Below are positions 14,718 to 15,215 of a stretch of 15,215 bases of DNA, one piece after another. The notes under the pieces were generated by a model that was not told the DNA's origin, ran no database searches, and was given only the letters and a program-made list of their open reading frames with translations. Made by a program: the position numbers and the translations under genes. Every line of letters starts with the position of its first letter. Position 1 is the stretch's first letter. Source of the stretch: Bacteroides sp. (GTDB lineage Bacteria; Bacteroidota; Bacteroidia; Bacteroidales; Bacteroidaceae); NCBI GenBank assembly GCA_030151885.1, contig JASLCG010000008.1:1-15215 (forward strand), in the 5' to 3' direction.

Positions 14718-15143
14718 TTACTCCTTAAAAATCTTAGGGTACCAAGCCGAAATATTTTTAACAATCTCTTTTCTGTTTTTAAAGATCAGTTCTAAAGTCT
14801 TTAATTGAACCCGATCTACCAACATGGTATTTGCCGTGAAGTTACCATAAATATTACCATTTTTATCTACTAAGATAGGTGCTGCCGATGTATATGGATT
14901 AAAAGGAGAGTAATGCCCTTCGGTTCCTCCGTAATATCCATTTTCATTCCAAATGGAGTTTTCATTTTTAGGGTTACCATAAGGTCCATTTACGTTCCAT
15001 ATTGAGCTTTTGTCTTCTGGGCTACAATTTAAGCAACCTAAGAATTCTCGATGTCTGTCTCCACCATAAATAAGTAGTGACTGAGCCTTTACACCAAGGC
15101 TAATACTCATAAAAATAAGTAAGTTAATAAGTAGTTTCATCAT
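14718..15143 (-). CDS. Small secreted protein with GCLNC motif and SIWNxNGxYG repeats
   Basis: 141 residues (the second ATG would give 140). The signal peptide ends KA-Q (about 20/21). After it come LLIYGGDRHREFLGCLNCSP (about 23-42), then two repeats SIWNVNGPYG (47/48-57) and SIWNENGYYG (63-72), then YSPFNPYTSAAPILVDKNGNIYGNFTAN. This pattern (GCLNC, SIWN/YG repeats, P.lVD..GN.YG.fT.N) recurs in uncharacterised secreted proteins of many bacteria, as far as I recall. The last 30 residues form a helix. The Cys37-x2-Cys40 pair might bind metal or form a disulfide. No function is known to me. Its leader carries the same 15-mer as the large fimbrial gene. Its promoter is not certain; TTTATTTG at about 15172-15179 is one base off the -7 consensus. 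Confidence 0.8.
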   Translation of the reverse strand: MMKLLINLLIFMSISLGVKAQSLLIYGGDRHREFLGCLNCSPEDKSSIWNVNGPYGNPKNENSIWNENGYYGGTEGHYSPFNPYTSAAPILVDKNGNIYGNFTANTMLVDRVQLKTLELIFKNRKEIVKNISAWYPKIFKE

Positions 15144-15157
15144 ACTAGATGTTTAAT

Positions 15158-15172
15158 ATAAGTTATAATTTC
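15158..15172 (-). promoter_or_regulatory. Shared 5' leader element before the GCLNC protein
   Basis: GAAATTATAACTTAT on the minus strand, identical to 3961-3975 and sharing its core with 5928-5938. It ends 14 bases before the ATG at 15141-15143. Confidence 0.45.
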
Positions 15173-15215
15173 AAATAAATAAGTTAGGGTAAATTTAGTA
15201 AATTATTACATTATA

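Overview
The window looks like a low-GC Bacteroidales chromosome (Bacteroidota; genus not resolved). Four things point there: Mfa1/FimA-type fimbrillin lipoproteins, a BspA-type leucine-rich-repeat lipoprotein, A/T-rich translation starts without Shine-Dalgarno sequences, and promoters of the TAnnTTTG -7 type. No tRNA, rRNA, CRISPR array or intact mobile element was seen.

Positions 1-5918 (minus strand) are a type V fimbria locus read right to left. It holds a 406-residue shaft-type fimbrillin, then a strong stem-loop, then about 640 bases with remnants of a decayed gene. Next come a large (about 990-residue) fimbrillin-like lipoprotein with a C-terminal alpha/beta domain, and a second fimbrillin-like lipoprotein that runs off the left edge. 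The last two are only 2 bases apart. The logic matches known Bacteroidales fimbriae: abundant shaft, terminator, then low-abundance accessory or tip subunits. Positions 5919-6858 are a very AT-rich gap with the shaft promoter.

Positions 6859-10412 (minus strand) hold a BspA-like LRR lipoprotein, an outer-membrane beta-barrel protein with a pentanucleotide repeat upstream of its start, and a MalY/PatB-type PLP enzyme (cystathionine beta-lyase/aminotransferase). Each of the first two has its own stem-loop terminator.

Positions 10642-14632 (plus strand) hold a small secreted lipocalin-like protein with a clear promoter and terminator. After it comes a compact putative redox operon: a DUF6132-like membrane protein, a YgaP/DUF2892-like membrane protein, thioredoxin and a MarR regulator, closed by a strong terminator. 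Then follow a TehB-like SAM methyltransferase, a GC-richer palindromic element with TCGGCR words at 22-base spacing, and a secreted DUF3298 (RsiV-like) protein with a good promoter. A shared convergent terminator separates it from the last gene, a minus-strand secreted protein with a GCLNC motif and SIWNxNGxYG repeats.

The points most worth following up are the alpha/beta domain on the large fimbrial subunit, the leader sequence shared by the fimbrial genes and the distant GCLNC gene, the redox operon with candidate operator and alternative RNA folds, the pentanucleotide tract, and the palindromic element at 13579-13689.
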